The notes under the pieces were generated by a model that was given only the letters and a program-made list of their open reading frames with translations, was not told the DNA's origin and did no database searches. A program made the position numbers and the translations under genes. Below are positions 1-8,792 of a DNA stretch of 64,000 nt, piece after piece (the stretch's first letter is position 1; every line of letters begins with the position of its first letter). Origin of the DNA: Bacteroidota bacterium (lineage in GTDB: Bacteria; Bacteroidota; Bacteroidia; Chitinophagales; Chitinophagaceae); contig JADJQP010000005.1 in assembly GCA_016712665.1 (NCBI GenBank), forward strand, positions 62,001-126,000. Direction: 5' to 3'.

Positions 1-89
1 TGACCATTTTCGAGACGAACACGAAACATAGCATTGCTCAAGGCTTCCGTGATAACTCCGTCTTGTTTGATCAGTGGTTGTTTACCCAT
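1..89 (-). CDS. infA: Translation initiation factor IF-1 (5' part only)
   Basis: The first 29 codons, read leftward from the ATG at 89-87, give MGKQPLIKQDG followed by EALSNAMFRVRLENG, the very conserved N-terminus of bacterial IF-1. IF-1 is a small OB-fold protein that binds the 30S A site with IF-2 and IF-3 during initiation. The rest of the roughly 72-residue protein lies outside the window. It is divergent from rpsP, and a -7 box lies 18 bases upstream of the start. Confidence 0.93.
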   Translation of the reverse strand, partial: MGKQPLIKQDGVITEALSNAMFRVRLENG

Positions 90-106
90 ATTTTTTTTAA
101 GAGGTG

Positions 107-114
107 CAAAGGTA
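107..114 (-). promoter_or_regulatory. -7 box of the infA promoter
   Basis: Read on the minus strand this is TACCTTTG, a perfect match to the Bacteroidota sigma-A -7 consensus TAnnTTTG, just upstream of the infA start. No clear -33 TTG lies at the usual spacing. The 345-base gap between infA and rpsP otherwise holds AT-rich sequence and the rpsP promoter. Confidence 0.6.
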
Positions 115-351
115 GATTATTATTTTTGAATTATAAAAGATTTTTTTATATATATTCTCGATTTTTTGTATTTTTTTGCTAAAAAAGGGCGTTTTCAGGG
201 CAATCTTGTCAAATTAGTGCACAAAAGTACAAAATCAAAATAATTGCTTGCCAGATTCCCTACCCAAATGCCAGCAAAGACACAAAATTCCGTAAGGCCT
301 TTCTATATCGACTCTGCCCTACCCTTACTGAAGCGTGCTTGCAAAACATTT

Positions 352-382
352 TTTGCAAATGTCTAAAATTTATTTACCTTCG
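352..382 (+). promoter_or_regulatory. rpsP promoter (TTTG-N19-TACCTTCG)
   Basis: TTTG at 352-355 is followed after 19 bases by TACCTTCG at 375-382. This fits the Bacteroidota arrangement of a -33 TTTG and a -7 TAnnTTTG with one mismatch. Transcription would start near 388-390, giving a leader of about 45 bases before the rpsP ATG. Confidence 0.65.
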
Positions 383-434
383 CGGGCTTTAATTCTATTT
401 ATTCACAATCAAACTAAAATAATTTCTATTATTT

Positions 435-1004
435 ATGTCAGTAAAAATCAGACTTCAACGTCACGGCGCTAAGAAACGCCCCTATTATTTCATCGTAGTT
501 GCCAACTCAACTTCTCGTCGCGATGGAAAATTCATTGAGAAATTAGGTACCTACAACCCATTGACTGTACCGGCAACCATCCAAATTAACAGAGATCGTG
601 CTATTCATTGGTTGCACCAAGGTGCTCAACCAACGCATACAGCCAACCGTATTTTGTCCTTTAAAGGGGTTCTGTATTTGAAGCATCTTTTAAGAGGTGT
701 GAAATTAGGCCTATTTGACGAACAAACGGCACGCGATAAATTTGAAGCGTGGAATGGTTCACACGAAATTCTTGTTGCCGATCGTCAGGATTCACACAAA
801 AAAGCAAAAGCTGCTTCAAGAATTCAACCCGTTATCAAAAAGGTTGAAGAAGCACCTGTAGCTGTTGCAGTGGAAGCCCCTGTTGCGGAAGCCGCAGCTG
901 AAGAAGCTGAAGTAGCTGCACCGGTTGCAGAAGAGGCACAAGCCCCAGAAGCTCCTGTAGCAGAAACAAAAGCGGAAGATACCGAAGCTCCAGCAGCTGA
1001 GTAA
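435..1004 (+). CDS. rpsP: 30S ribosomal protein bS16 with Ala/Glu/Pro-rich tail
   Basis: Component of the 30S subunit needed for assembly of the body domain. The first 80 or so residues are classical bS16 (start MSVKIRLQRHGAKKRPYY, then a YNPLT motif and the conserved helix). Most bacterial bS16 proteins are 80-90 residues. This one is 189 residues because of a low-complexity tail from about residue 135, made of Ala, Glu, Val and Pro repeats, an extension typical of Bacteroidota. It has its own promoter and a hairpin terminator directly after the stop, so it appears monocistronic. Confidence 0.97.
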   Translation: MSVKIRLQRHGAKKRPYYFIVVANSTSRRDGKFIEKLGTYNPLTVPATIQINRDRAIHWLHQGAQPTHTANRILSFKGVLYLKHLLRGVKLGLFDEQTARDKFEAWNGSHEILVADRQDSHKKAKAASRIQPVIKKVEEAPVAVAVEAPVAEAAAEEAEVAAPVAEEAQAPEAPVAETKAEDTEAPAAE

Positions 1005-1028
1005 TCATCTAATATTCTTTACATGTAT

Positions 1029-1060
1029 AAAAAACCATTCGATATTCGGATGGTTTTTTA
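1029..1060 (+). terminator. Rho-independent terminator of rpsP
   Basis: An inverted repeat AAAACCAT / ATGGTTTT encloses about 10 bases and runs into a T-rich tract, 25 bases after the rpsP stop codon. Confidence 0.8.
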
Positions 1061-1114
1061 TTTACCAGCTCTGCCTATATTTACATCTCCGAATGACTTC
1101 TTAAAACCTTTTTC

Positions 1115-3226
1115 ATGAAATATATTTCTCTCCTCCTTATGAGCACTTTTTCTCTATATGCTTTGGCACAAAATGCAGACCATTCCCCACCGCAAACCAC
1201 CAAAACGGATCAGAAAGACACCTACTTTGGAACAGAAATTCAAAACCCGTACCGATGGCTCGAAGATGATACTGCGGCCACTACAGCAGCTTGGGTGCAG
1301 ATGCAAAATACCTTTACCCAAAATATTTTAGGCCAAATTCCTTTCAAAAGGAAAGTGAATACCGAATTGACAAAGTTGTGGAATTATGAAAAGTATAGCA
1401 GTCCGTTTAAGGAAGGCGAATATTATTTATTTTATAAGAATAATGGTCTGCAAAACCAGAGTATTCTCTATATTCAAAAAGGAATGAATGGTACACCTAC
1501 CGAATTAATTAATCCCAACACATTAAATGAAAAAGGAACCGCGTCATTAAATACCGTTCAATTATCAAAATCGCAAAAATATTGTGCGTATGGTATTTCC
1601 AATGCCGGTAGCGATTGGCAAGATATTTATGTGATGGACCTAGCTTCCAAAAGACGCTTACCGGAAGTGATTCATTATTCGAAATTCAGTGGTATTGCTT
1701 GGAAGGGTGATGAAGGATTTTATTACAGCGGCTATGACAAACCGGCGAATGAAAGTGAAAAATTTTCGGCAAAGACAGAATATCAAAAAATATTTTTTCA
1801 TCAAATTGGAAGTGAACAAGAAGCTGATATACTGATTTATGAAGATACCAAACATCCTCTTAAATACAAAAGTGCCGGTTTGAGTGAAAACGAACGTTGG
1901 TTGATCCTAAACATCTCTGAAGGAACCGACGGTACCGAACTATTTTACAAGGATTTGAAAAATAAAGATCAGAAAAATTTTGAAGTTATTGGAATGGAAG
2001 GCTATGGAATCAATCAGGATTTTGTAGAAACCATCGGTGATCAATTTTTGCTTCTTAGTAATAAAAAAGCACCTAATTATCAATTGGTATTGCATCATCC
2101 CAAAACAAATACAGAAACCATTTTTGTAAAGGAAACCAATGCCAAATTGGATGGCGCCACGCGGGTGGGCGATAAAATATTTTGTAAGTATCTGGTAAAT
2201 GCCAGTAGCAAAGTAGAAATTTTCGACCTAAAAGGAAATTTTGTAGATTCCATAAAACTTCCGGGAATCGGTACTGTAAGCGGATTTTATGGCAACGCAA
2301 AAGATGATCATACATTCTATACGTTTAACTCCTTCAATGCACCACCTGCCATTTATAAATATGATTTAAAGACCGGCAAAAGTCAATTGTTCAAAGAGGC
2401 AACATTAAATGTTGAAATGGCACCTACAACGGTTGAACAAATCTGGTTTACCAGCAAGGACGGCACACAGGTGCCCATGTTTTTATATAAAAGGGCCGAC
2501 CTCGACCTCACTACCGGTCCGCATCCGGTATTGCTGTATGGGTATGGTGGATTTAATATCGCATTGACTCCGAACTTCAGTATTCCCATGTCGTATTTTG
2601 TACAAAAGGGCGGAATATACGTTTCGGTATCGCTTAGAGGTGGTAGCGAATTTGGAGAGGAGTGGCATAAGGGCGGTATGCTTTCGCAAAAGCAACATGT
2701 ATTTGATGACTTTATAAGCGCAGCTCAATTTTTAATTGAACAAAATATTACATCCTCTGACCTATTGGCCATTCATGGCAGAAGCAATGGTGGTTTGCTT
2801 GTGGGAGCTTGCATGACACAAAGACCCGATTTGTTTAAGGTGGCCTTACCGGGAGTGGGCGTTTTGGATATGTTGCGCTATCATAAGTTTACTGTTGGAT
2901 GGGGATGGGCCGTTGAATATGGAAGTAGCGATAAAAAATCAGATTTTGAGTATCTCATAAAGTATTCACCATTACACAATATCAAAAAGGGTACCCGCTA
3001 CCCTTCCACCCTAATTACCACGGCAGATCATGACGATCGCGTGGTGCCGGCTCATTCATTTAAATTTGCAGCGGCACTGCAAGAAGCACATAGTGGTGAT
3101 AATCCGGTTATGATCCGAATTGATGTACAAGCGGGGCATGGCGCCGGAAAACCCACCTCAAAACAAATTGATGAATGGACCGATATCTTATCCTTTGTAT
3201 TCAGTGAACTGGGTATGAAATTGTAA
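1115..3226 (+). CDS. Prolyl oligopeptidase, S9A family, exported
   Basis: Serine peptidase that cleaves after proline in short peptides. The 703-residue length matches the family. Residues 1-18 form a signal peptide ending LYALAQ, so the enzyme is probably periplasmic. A beta-propeller half (about 80-430) precedes the alpha/beta-hydrolase half. The catalytic triad is visible: Ser557 in GRSNGG, Asp640 in TADHDDRVVP and His675 in AGHGAGKP, with the order and spacing of porcine prolyl oligopeptidase. It is followed after 18 bases by an M28 peptidase, so the two may form a peptide-degradation operon. Confidence 0.95.
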   Translation: MKYISLLLMSTFSLYALAQNADHSPPQTTKTDQKDTYFGTEIQNPYRWLEDDTAATTAAWVQMQNTFTQNILGQIPFKRKVNTELTKLWNYEKYSSPFKEGEYYLFYKNNGLQNQSILYIQKGMNGTPTELINPNTLNEKGTASLNTVQLSKSQKYCAYGISNAGSDWQDIYVMDLASKRRLPEVIHYSKFSGIAWKGDEGFYYSGYDKPANESEKFSAKTEYQKIFFHQIGSEQEADILIYEDTKHPLKYKSAGLSENERWLILNISEGTDGTELFYKDLKNKDQKNFEVIGMEGYGINQDFVETIGDQFLLLSNKKAPNYQLVLHHPKTNTETIFVKETNAKLDGATRVGDKIFCKYLVNASSKVEIFDLKGNFVDSIKLPGIGTVSGFYGNAKDDHTFYTFNSFNAPPAIYKYDLKTGKSQLFKEATLNVEMAPTTVEQIWFTSKDGTQVPMFLYKRADLDLTTGPHPVLLYGYGGFNIALTPNFSIPMSYFVQKGGIYVSVSLRGGSEFGEEWHKGGMLSQKQHVFDDFISAAQFLIEQNITSSDLLAIHGRSNGGLLVGACMTQRPDLFKVALPGVGVLDMLRYHKFTVGWGWAVEYGSSDKKSDFEYLIKYSPLHNIKKGTRYPSTLITTADHDDRVVPAHSFKFAAALQEAHSGDNPVMIRIDVQAGHGAGKPTSKQIDEWTDILSFVFSELGMKL

Positions 3227-3244
3227 ATACCTTAATGATCAGAG

Positions 3245-4510
3245 ATGAATACTAGATTCTTTCTTTTAGTGGCTGCTCTTCAGCTATTTGTTTTGAATAT
3301 TCAGCAATCAAACGCACAGGATATTCAATATGCGCATACTATTATCGAAGAACTTTGCTCGCCTAACTATTACGGTCGCGGATACGTCAATAATGGTGCA
3401 AATCTCGCTGCAGATTTTCTTGAGAAAGAATTCCATGATATAAAATTGAAGAAATTTGGCAATTCCTATATACAACAATATTCTTTTGGAGTAAACACAC
3501 ATCCCGGGCAGATTCAATGTAAACTCGATAAAAAACCGATGCAGGTTGGTATTGATTTTTTAGTGTCTGCAGGAGCTACAAGCTTTCAGGGGACCTGTAA
3601 ACTATTGCACTTCAATACTCGGGATTCAAATGACATCTCCCTATTACATAAAAAAATTGAAAAAGGCTTTGATGAAAAGGATGCACTAGTACTTCACTAT
3701 TCAGGACAAAGAGGCAATCGATTTGTAGATTCGTGCAAAGCCTATCAGCACATGCCCAAGCTGATTATTTTTACCGAAGAAAAAAAATTAACCCATACCA
3801 TTGCCACCAAAACCGATGACTACAACAGCCTGGTATTTATTGATAGTGCAATTCGAAATACAGAAGCCATCGATATTCAATTTACAAATGAATGGCAACC
3901 CAATCTAGAAAATAGAAATGTAATTGGTTATGTAAAAGGAAAACGAAATGATTCATGTATCGTGTTTTCCGCACATTACGACCATTTGGGCATGCAGGGC
4001 AATGCCCAATTTCCGGGAGCAAATGACAATGCCAGTGGGAGTAGTATGATTCTATATCTGGCTAGGTATTTTTCAAAACATAAACCGAATCGGAATATTA
4101 TTTTTATTTTATTCAGCGGTGAAGAGGCTGGGCTGTTAGGTTCAAAGTACTTTACCTCTCATCCTACATTTGATATCGCAAAAATCAAAATGCTGGTAAA
4201 TATCGACATTATGGGAAGTGCAGAAAAAGGTATTACAGTGGTTAATGGTGAAACCTTCCGGAAACAATTTGATCTACTTCATTCCCTCAATGATAAAAAC
4301 TCATTGATACCTGAAGTCAAAATTCGTGGTAAAACAAAAAATTCAGATCATTACTATTTTTCTGAAATGGGAATTCCTTCTTTTTTTATTTACTCCATGG
4401 GCGGTCCAGGTTATTATCATGATATCTTTGACAAGGCTGCATCGGTTTCGCTGACGAACTATGAGCAAGTAGCTAAACTTCTGATCGATTTTGTAGCTGC
4501 ATTGAAGTAA
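3245..4510 (+). CDS. M28 family zinc metallopeptidase, exported
   Basis: Di-zinc aminopeptidase-like enzyme of 421 residues with a signal peptide (residues 1-25, ending QSNAQ). The M28 metal ligands and catalytic acid occur in order: His244 in SAHYDHLG, bridging Asp261 in GANDNASG, Glu293/Glu294 in FSGEEAG, Asp321 in NIDIMG and His392 in GYYHDIFD. It starts 18 bases after the prolyl oligopeptidase and is probably co-transcribed with it. The exact substrate (aminopeptidase or carboxypeptidase type) cannot be read from the sequence. Confidence 0.93.
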   Translation: MNTRFFLLVAALQLFVLNIQQSNAQDIQYAHTIIEELCSPNYYGRGYVNNGANLAADFLEKEFHDIKLKKFGNSYIQQYSFGVNTHPGQIQCKLDKKPMQVGIDFLVSAGATSFQGTCKLLHFNTRDSNDISLLHKKIEKGFDEKDALVLHYSGQRGNRFVDSCKAYQHMPKLIIFTEEKKLTHTIATKTDDYNSLVFIDSAIRNTEAIDIQFTNEWQPNLENRNVIGYVKGKRNDSCIVFSAHYDHLGMQGNAQFPGANDNASGSSMILYLARYFSKHKPNRNIIFILFSGEEAGLLGSKYFTSHPTFDIAKIKMLVNIDIMGSAEKGITVVNGETFRKQFDLLHSLNDKNSLIPEVKIRGKTKNSDHYYFSEMGIPSFFIYSMGGPGYYHDIFDKAASVSLTNYEQVAKLLIDFVAALK

Positions 4511-4562
4511 GCTTTTTTAGAGGTTGTCATGGCGAAATGCTACTAAATGAAGCGTTCCAATT

Positions 4563-5315
4563 TTATTCTGCCAAAGTCTTTTTCATCTCGGTATACATCT
4601 CCTTGATACCATCCACTGCTCTACCCTTTTGCAACCACGATACCGCAAATGCACTGATAGCAACACATTCCATCACAAATACAATTTTTAGTTGACGCAA
4701 ACCTGAAAGAAATCGTCCATCAAGCCATTTGCTATCGGCAAAGTAAAGGACCAAGATCCCAATAGAGCAAAAAATAATATAGGCGCACATTCGATAGCGA
4801 GTTTTATTTGTAGAATCCGGAAGGCCGGTTTCCCAATTTCTAGGAAAATACCGATAACTGATGACTCCAAAAATAAGGAGCATTAAGGCTGCAGCAGGTA
4901 AGTGAAAATGCCCGAATATGCCAAAAACATCCTGATAGCCCCCATTGATAAGCGTGATATGAAAGCAGTCGCCACCATCCGGATCAGTCGGAATTAATCC
5001 AACCACTATCGCAAACAAACCGGAAACATTGGTCAAGATATTCTCTTGACGTCTGTACTTCTCGATTTTAAATACGGATTTGTATAAAACCAAAAATAGT
5101 CCCAATGCAAACATAACCCCAACAAATACATCACCAATAATTGAATAATAGTAGTGACTTATAGATGGCAGCACGGTTTGACTACAATTACCTGTGAATG
5201 ATAAAGCTAAGCAAAGAATGGGTATCATAAAACCACAATAGCCAATTGCTTTTCGAATTCTTGCATAGGCTTGGCCTTCGTTATGTATTTCGGTGGGATG
5301 TGCAATACGTGCCAT
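4563..5315 (-). CDS. Integral membrane protein of unknown function
   Basis: A 250-residue protein with about six hydrophobic segments (near residues 25-45, 60-80, 93-110, 135-155, 175-190 and 210-225) and a conserved-looking stretch SISHYYYSIIGDVFVGVMFA after the first segment. The type recurs in Bacteroidota genomes as a hypothetical membrane protein. I recognise no catalytic motif. It converges on the M28 gene with a 52-base gap. Confidence 0.7.
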   Translation of the reverse strand: MARIAHPTEIHNEGQAYARIRKAIGYCGFMIPILCLALSFTGNCSQTVLPSISHYYYSIIGDVFVGVMFALGLFLVLYKSVFKIEKYRRQENILTNVSGLFAIVVGLIPTDPDGGDCFHITLINGGYQDVFGIFGHFHLPAAALMLLIFGVISYRYFPRNWETGLPDSTNKTRYRMCAYIIFCSIGILVLYFADSKWLDGRFLSGLRQLKIVFVMECVAISAFAVSWLQKGRAVDGIKEMYTEMKKTLAE

Positions 5316-5573
5316 AAGTTCTTGTTTACTGGTTATAAAATAAAAACAAGATATAAAATGTAATTAATAAAATGAAAAAACTACGCAGGTTTGCATTATT
5401 TATCGATGAAGGAGCTTACTCATATTGGTGAAACTTGTTTTCATTAAGTGCCCATTCGGAAATACTAGTAAGTCTGCTATATGGATACCCAATGCGGTTT
5501 CAGCGAAAATAGCACCTCATCCATTTCGAAATTTTTGAGCAATGGAATAGAATGAATGCCCCCGAAAAATAAA

Positions 5574-6207
5574 TCAGGCAGAGTGCTTATTCTCCTTATC
5601 TAGTGGAAATAGAAATAGAATAGGAACCAATAGCAAGATGCCATAGGCTACGGCCACATGCACCCAGCAGGCAACGGCAGCCATTATATAGAATAGCGGC
5701 CCTACTAAATACGAAATACGTACATTTTTTAACACCGATTTTTTGTCATACGAATCTTTTAGATAATTATGAGCAATGTATTGGTAAAGCCAACACAGCG
5801 TTAAACTCACCAGAAAAAATATAAATGAAAAAAAGCGTTAGTGAAAATGCACTGGTGTAATTTTTGCCAACCAGCGATGAAGTGAAGGGTGTTAAGCATA
5901 TACCCATGAGCGAAATCTGATTGATAATCACCACTTTTAAATCAATCTTCTTTGCCATGTGCAATACATTGTGGTGTTGCAACCAATACACCCCTACTAA
6001 AAGAAAACTAATAAGCCATCCAAACAATTCTGAGTGCAAATCTGAAAGCTCGTGCAAGCAGTCTATAAACTGATCGCTTTTGAAATGAGGTGCTTTCAAT
6101 TCCAGAATTAATAGCGTAATGACTATGGCAATAACCGCATCGCTGTATGCCTCAATCCGGTTTTTGTTATATTCAAAGTCTTTAAATTGATTCCCAAGTA
6201 TGGCCAT
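5574..6207 (-). CDS. TMEM175-like (DUF1211) potassium channel, frame interrupted
   Basis: The start of the protein carries RIEAYSDAVIAIVITLL, the RxxxFSD-type signature of TMEM175/DUF1211 channels in transmembrane segment 1, followed by further hydrophobic segments. The frame is lost at the A6 run 5814-5819 (plus-strand numbering). If that run had one base fewer, the protein would continue through LVSLTLCWLYQYIAH to the stop at 5574, about 210 residues, which is the normal bacterial length. A GTG at 5810 is only an apparent start of the second part. A homopolymer error is more likely than a true split gene. Confidence 0.8.
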
Positions 6208-6233
6208 GGATATTGATTATTTCTGTATCTGAT

Positions 6234-7649
6234 TTATGCTCCTTCAATGGAGTTTGAAAGTACATCTTCACTATTCATTTTTGTTTCATCCAATTCGCCT
6301 TCCCATCGAGCCACCACGGCACTGGCTATGCAATTTCCCATCACATTGACACTGGTGCGCGCCATATCCATTAAGGCATCAATACCTAAAATAATGTAAA
6401 GTGGCCATTCTTTAAGTCCAAAAGAGGCAATGGTTCCCAGTAAAATTACAAAGGAAGCCCGAGGTACCCCTGCTACTCCTTTACTGGTAATCATCAGCGT
6501 AAAAACGATAAACAATTGCTGACCAATACTTAAATCTATTTGACAGGCTTGCGCTACAAAAATGCTTGCCAATGATAAATACAAGGTAGTGCCATCCAAA
6601 TTAAAACTATAACCAAGGGGCATTACAAATGATACTATTTTTCGCGGAACTCCAAATTGTTCCATATTTCACATCGCCTTCGGCAAGGCACTTTCTGAAC
6701 TAGCAGTTGCAAAGGCCAATGTAAAAGGCTCAGATATTACTTTAAACAAGTTTTTAATATTTAATTTAGTAAAAAAGCAAATCGGCAATAGTACCAGTAG
6801 GATAAAGGCAATTAAGGCACCATAAAGGGTTAATACCAAATAAATACCATTTAATAGCACTGCAATTCCCATTTTGCCAACGGTATATGCAATGGCAGCG
6901 CCCACACCCATCGGAGCAAAATACATCACGATATTGGTAAATTTAAACATCACCTCTGCCAGACTCTCCGAAAATTCAAGCATCGGTCTTTTGAGGCGAT
7001 CGCTCAGCATAGCTAAAGCAATTCCAAAAATAATACTGAATACTACCACTTGTAGCACCTGTCCTTCGGCAATAGACTTCGCAACATTTTCAGGAAAAAT
7101 ATGCAACAACATATCTTTCCAAGTTTGCTGATGCACTTCTGGTAATGCTTCGGTATCGGTGGGCATGGTGATACCGGAACCGGCCTTGGTTAAATTTATG
7201 GCTGTTAGGCCTAGAAACAAGGCTAATGTGGTAGCAAAATAGAAGTATACCAAGGACTTCCAGGCAATTCGACCGACCTGCTTCAGATTGGAATGGCCGG
7301 CTATACCCACCACCAATGTAGCAAAAATCAGTGGTGCAATAATGGTTTTGATGAGTTTCAAAAATACTTTGCTTAGGACATCTAAATGGATGGCAATATG
7401 CGGAAAATCATACCCTACTTCTATTCCAATCAACATGGAAACCAATATCCATGTTGGCAATTTCTTTTGTAAAATGGCAAAATATATGAATAACGATAAT
7501 AGTACGAAGCGTATGGGCATCAACACATTTTCGCTACAAAATGCATATTTATAATTGAGAATATGCAATGCAATGACCACCAAACTCAGAATCGCCAAAG
7601 TAATTGAAAGCCCTTTATTTTTCATCATGTTGTAAATATAAAATTTCAT
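6234..7649 (-). CDS. Dicarboxylate/amino acid:cation symporter (DAACS), interrupted by an in-frame TGA
   Basis: Glutamate-transporter fold symporter. Conserved family features are LIKTIIAPLIFATLVVGIAG, the serine-rich ATASSESALP loop and GYSFNLDGTTLY with the cation-binding residues. The two halves lie in the same frame, separated only by a TGA at 6669-6671, where relatives read KAMEN(M)E. A Glu codon is expected there; the local bases differ from GAA by two changes or by one insertion plus one deletion. The ATG at 7628 or 7625 is a more likely start than 7649. Total length of about 465 residues is near normal. Whether the stop is real or an error is unresolved. Confidence 0.8.
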
Positions 7650-7745
7650 CAGTCAAATTCCAAATGGAATGAGAATGCCAATGGTTGAGGAATTGATAAA
7701 CACATCCATTCGACTTCCTTTTCAGGAAATGTTTTTCTTGAAATA

Positions 7746-7779
7746 AAAAAAATGGTTGACCGAATATCAACCATTTTTT
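7746..7779 (-). terminator. Terminator of the T9SS thioredoxin gene
   Basis: An inverted repeat AATGGTTGA / TCAACCATT, flanked by A and T tracts on both sides, lies about 28 bases after the stop of the minus-strand thioredoxin gene. The structure could work in both directions. Confidence 0.75.
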
Positions 7780-7807
7780 AGCAACTATCTGAAGTACATT
7801 TCGTCTA

Positions 7808-8626
7808 CTATCGGATACGTAACTTACTAACAGGAAGCATTTTACTTCTTGCCTCTTTGGTAGTAATATTTACAAAATAGGTACCTTCACTAAATCCGGA
7901 AAGGTTTATTTCAATAGTATTGGATCCACTTAACAAGTTATGTGGAGTTGAGGATATCAATTGCCCCAATGCATTGAAAACGTTTATACTAGCGTTTTCC
8001 GCGTTAGACATACTGAGGTGCAATTTGGCTATATCTGCAATTGGATTGGGCGAGATGCTGATCTCCGTAAGGTTTTGCGGTGTATTTTCATGAATAGAAT
8101 TGGGAGCGCAAAGGTTGATGGTATTTTGCACTGCGGTACGCATTTCATTCAAGGTACCCAAAGCAGCTAAATTAGATTTGATTTTCTTGTCTGATGGACA
8201 AATAACACTTACGGTAGGATACTCCGCTCCATATTGACTAGGTAAGGTTTGTGTCGCATTGATAATCGGGTACGGCAATCCTGTTACCCAACCTCGCACT
8301 GTTCCACCGGTTAATCCATTTAAATCATCAAGAGTTGTAGAAACATCATCTTCATAAAATAAAATAACCGCCTGATTGGTGCCACTTGGTCCAAATTCAG
8401 TATACAAATCTTTTAGGTAATGTGCATTGTGGAAATTCCAACAAGGGCCACACCAGGTTGCTGACATGTCTACTATCACTACTTTTCCGGCGTTTAGGTA
8501 CGTGTACAAATCATGTGGGGTACCATTTAAATCATTTTGAGTAAAGTTGGGTGCCACCGCGCCAACCTGTGCATTACTTTTTAATGCAAGTATACTCATT
8601 GCAAAAAGGATACATATTTTTTTCAT
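7808..8626 (-). CDS. Thioredoxin-fold protein with T9SS C-terminal sorting domain
   Basis: A 272-residue secreted protein. Residues 1-19 are a signal peptide ending KSNAQ. Residues 20-170 form a TlpA/AhpC-like thioredoxin domain with the redox motif Cys59-Gly-Pro-Cys62 in ATWCGPCW. From about 188 (ISPNPIADIAKLHL) to the end is a type A T9SS sorting domain ending in beta strands, which directs passage through the type IX secretion system to the cell surface. It probably reduces or oxidises thiols outside the cell; the partner is unknown. A hairpin terminator follows, so it is likely a single-gene unit. Confidence 0.9.
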   Translation of the reverse strand: MKKICILFAMSILALKSNAQVGAVAPNFTQNDLNGTPHDLYTYLNAGKVVIVDMSATWCGPCWNFHNAHYLKDLYTEFGPSGTNQAVILFYEDDVSTTLDDLNGLTGGTVRGWVTGLPYPIINATQTLPSQYGAEYPTVSVICPSDKKIKSNLAALGTLNEMRTAVQNTINLCAPNSIHENTPQNLTEISISPNPIADIAKLHLSMSNAENASINVFNALGQLISSTPHNLLSGSNTIEINLSGFSEGTYFVNITTKEARSKMLPVSKLRIR

Positions 8627-8792
8627 ATTTCGTTGTTTTATTTAATTAAATTAAAAATACATTTTTTTCTTCAGTCAAAAAAATTCTTGTTGCAAATTAC
8701 TTTTGGTTCTTTATTTTCTATAATAGGTGCCCTTTCGGTTGAGGCCTACCAGACCTGCAAATGCAACTAAAATATACCAATGGGTGTAATGG

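Noticed and set aside
6669..6671. TGA in the symporter gene as selenocysteine
   Set aside because: Relatives have Glu, no Sec insertion hairpin is evident, and this transporter family has no known selenocysteine members.
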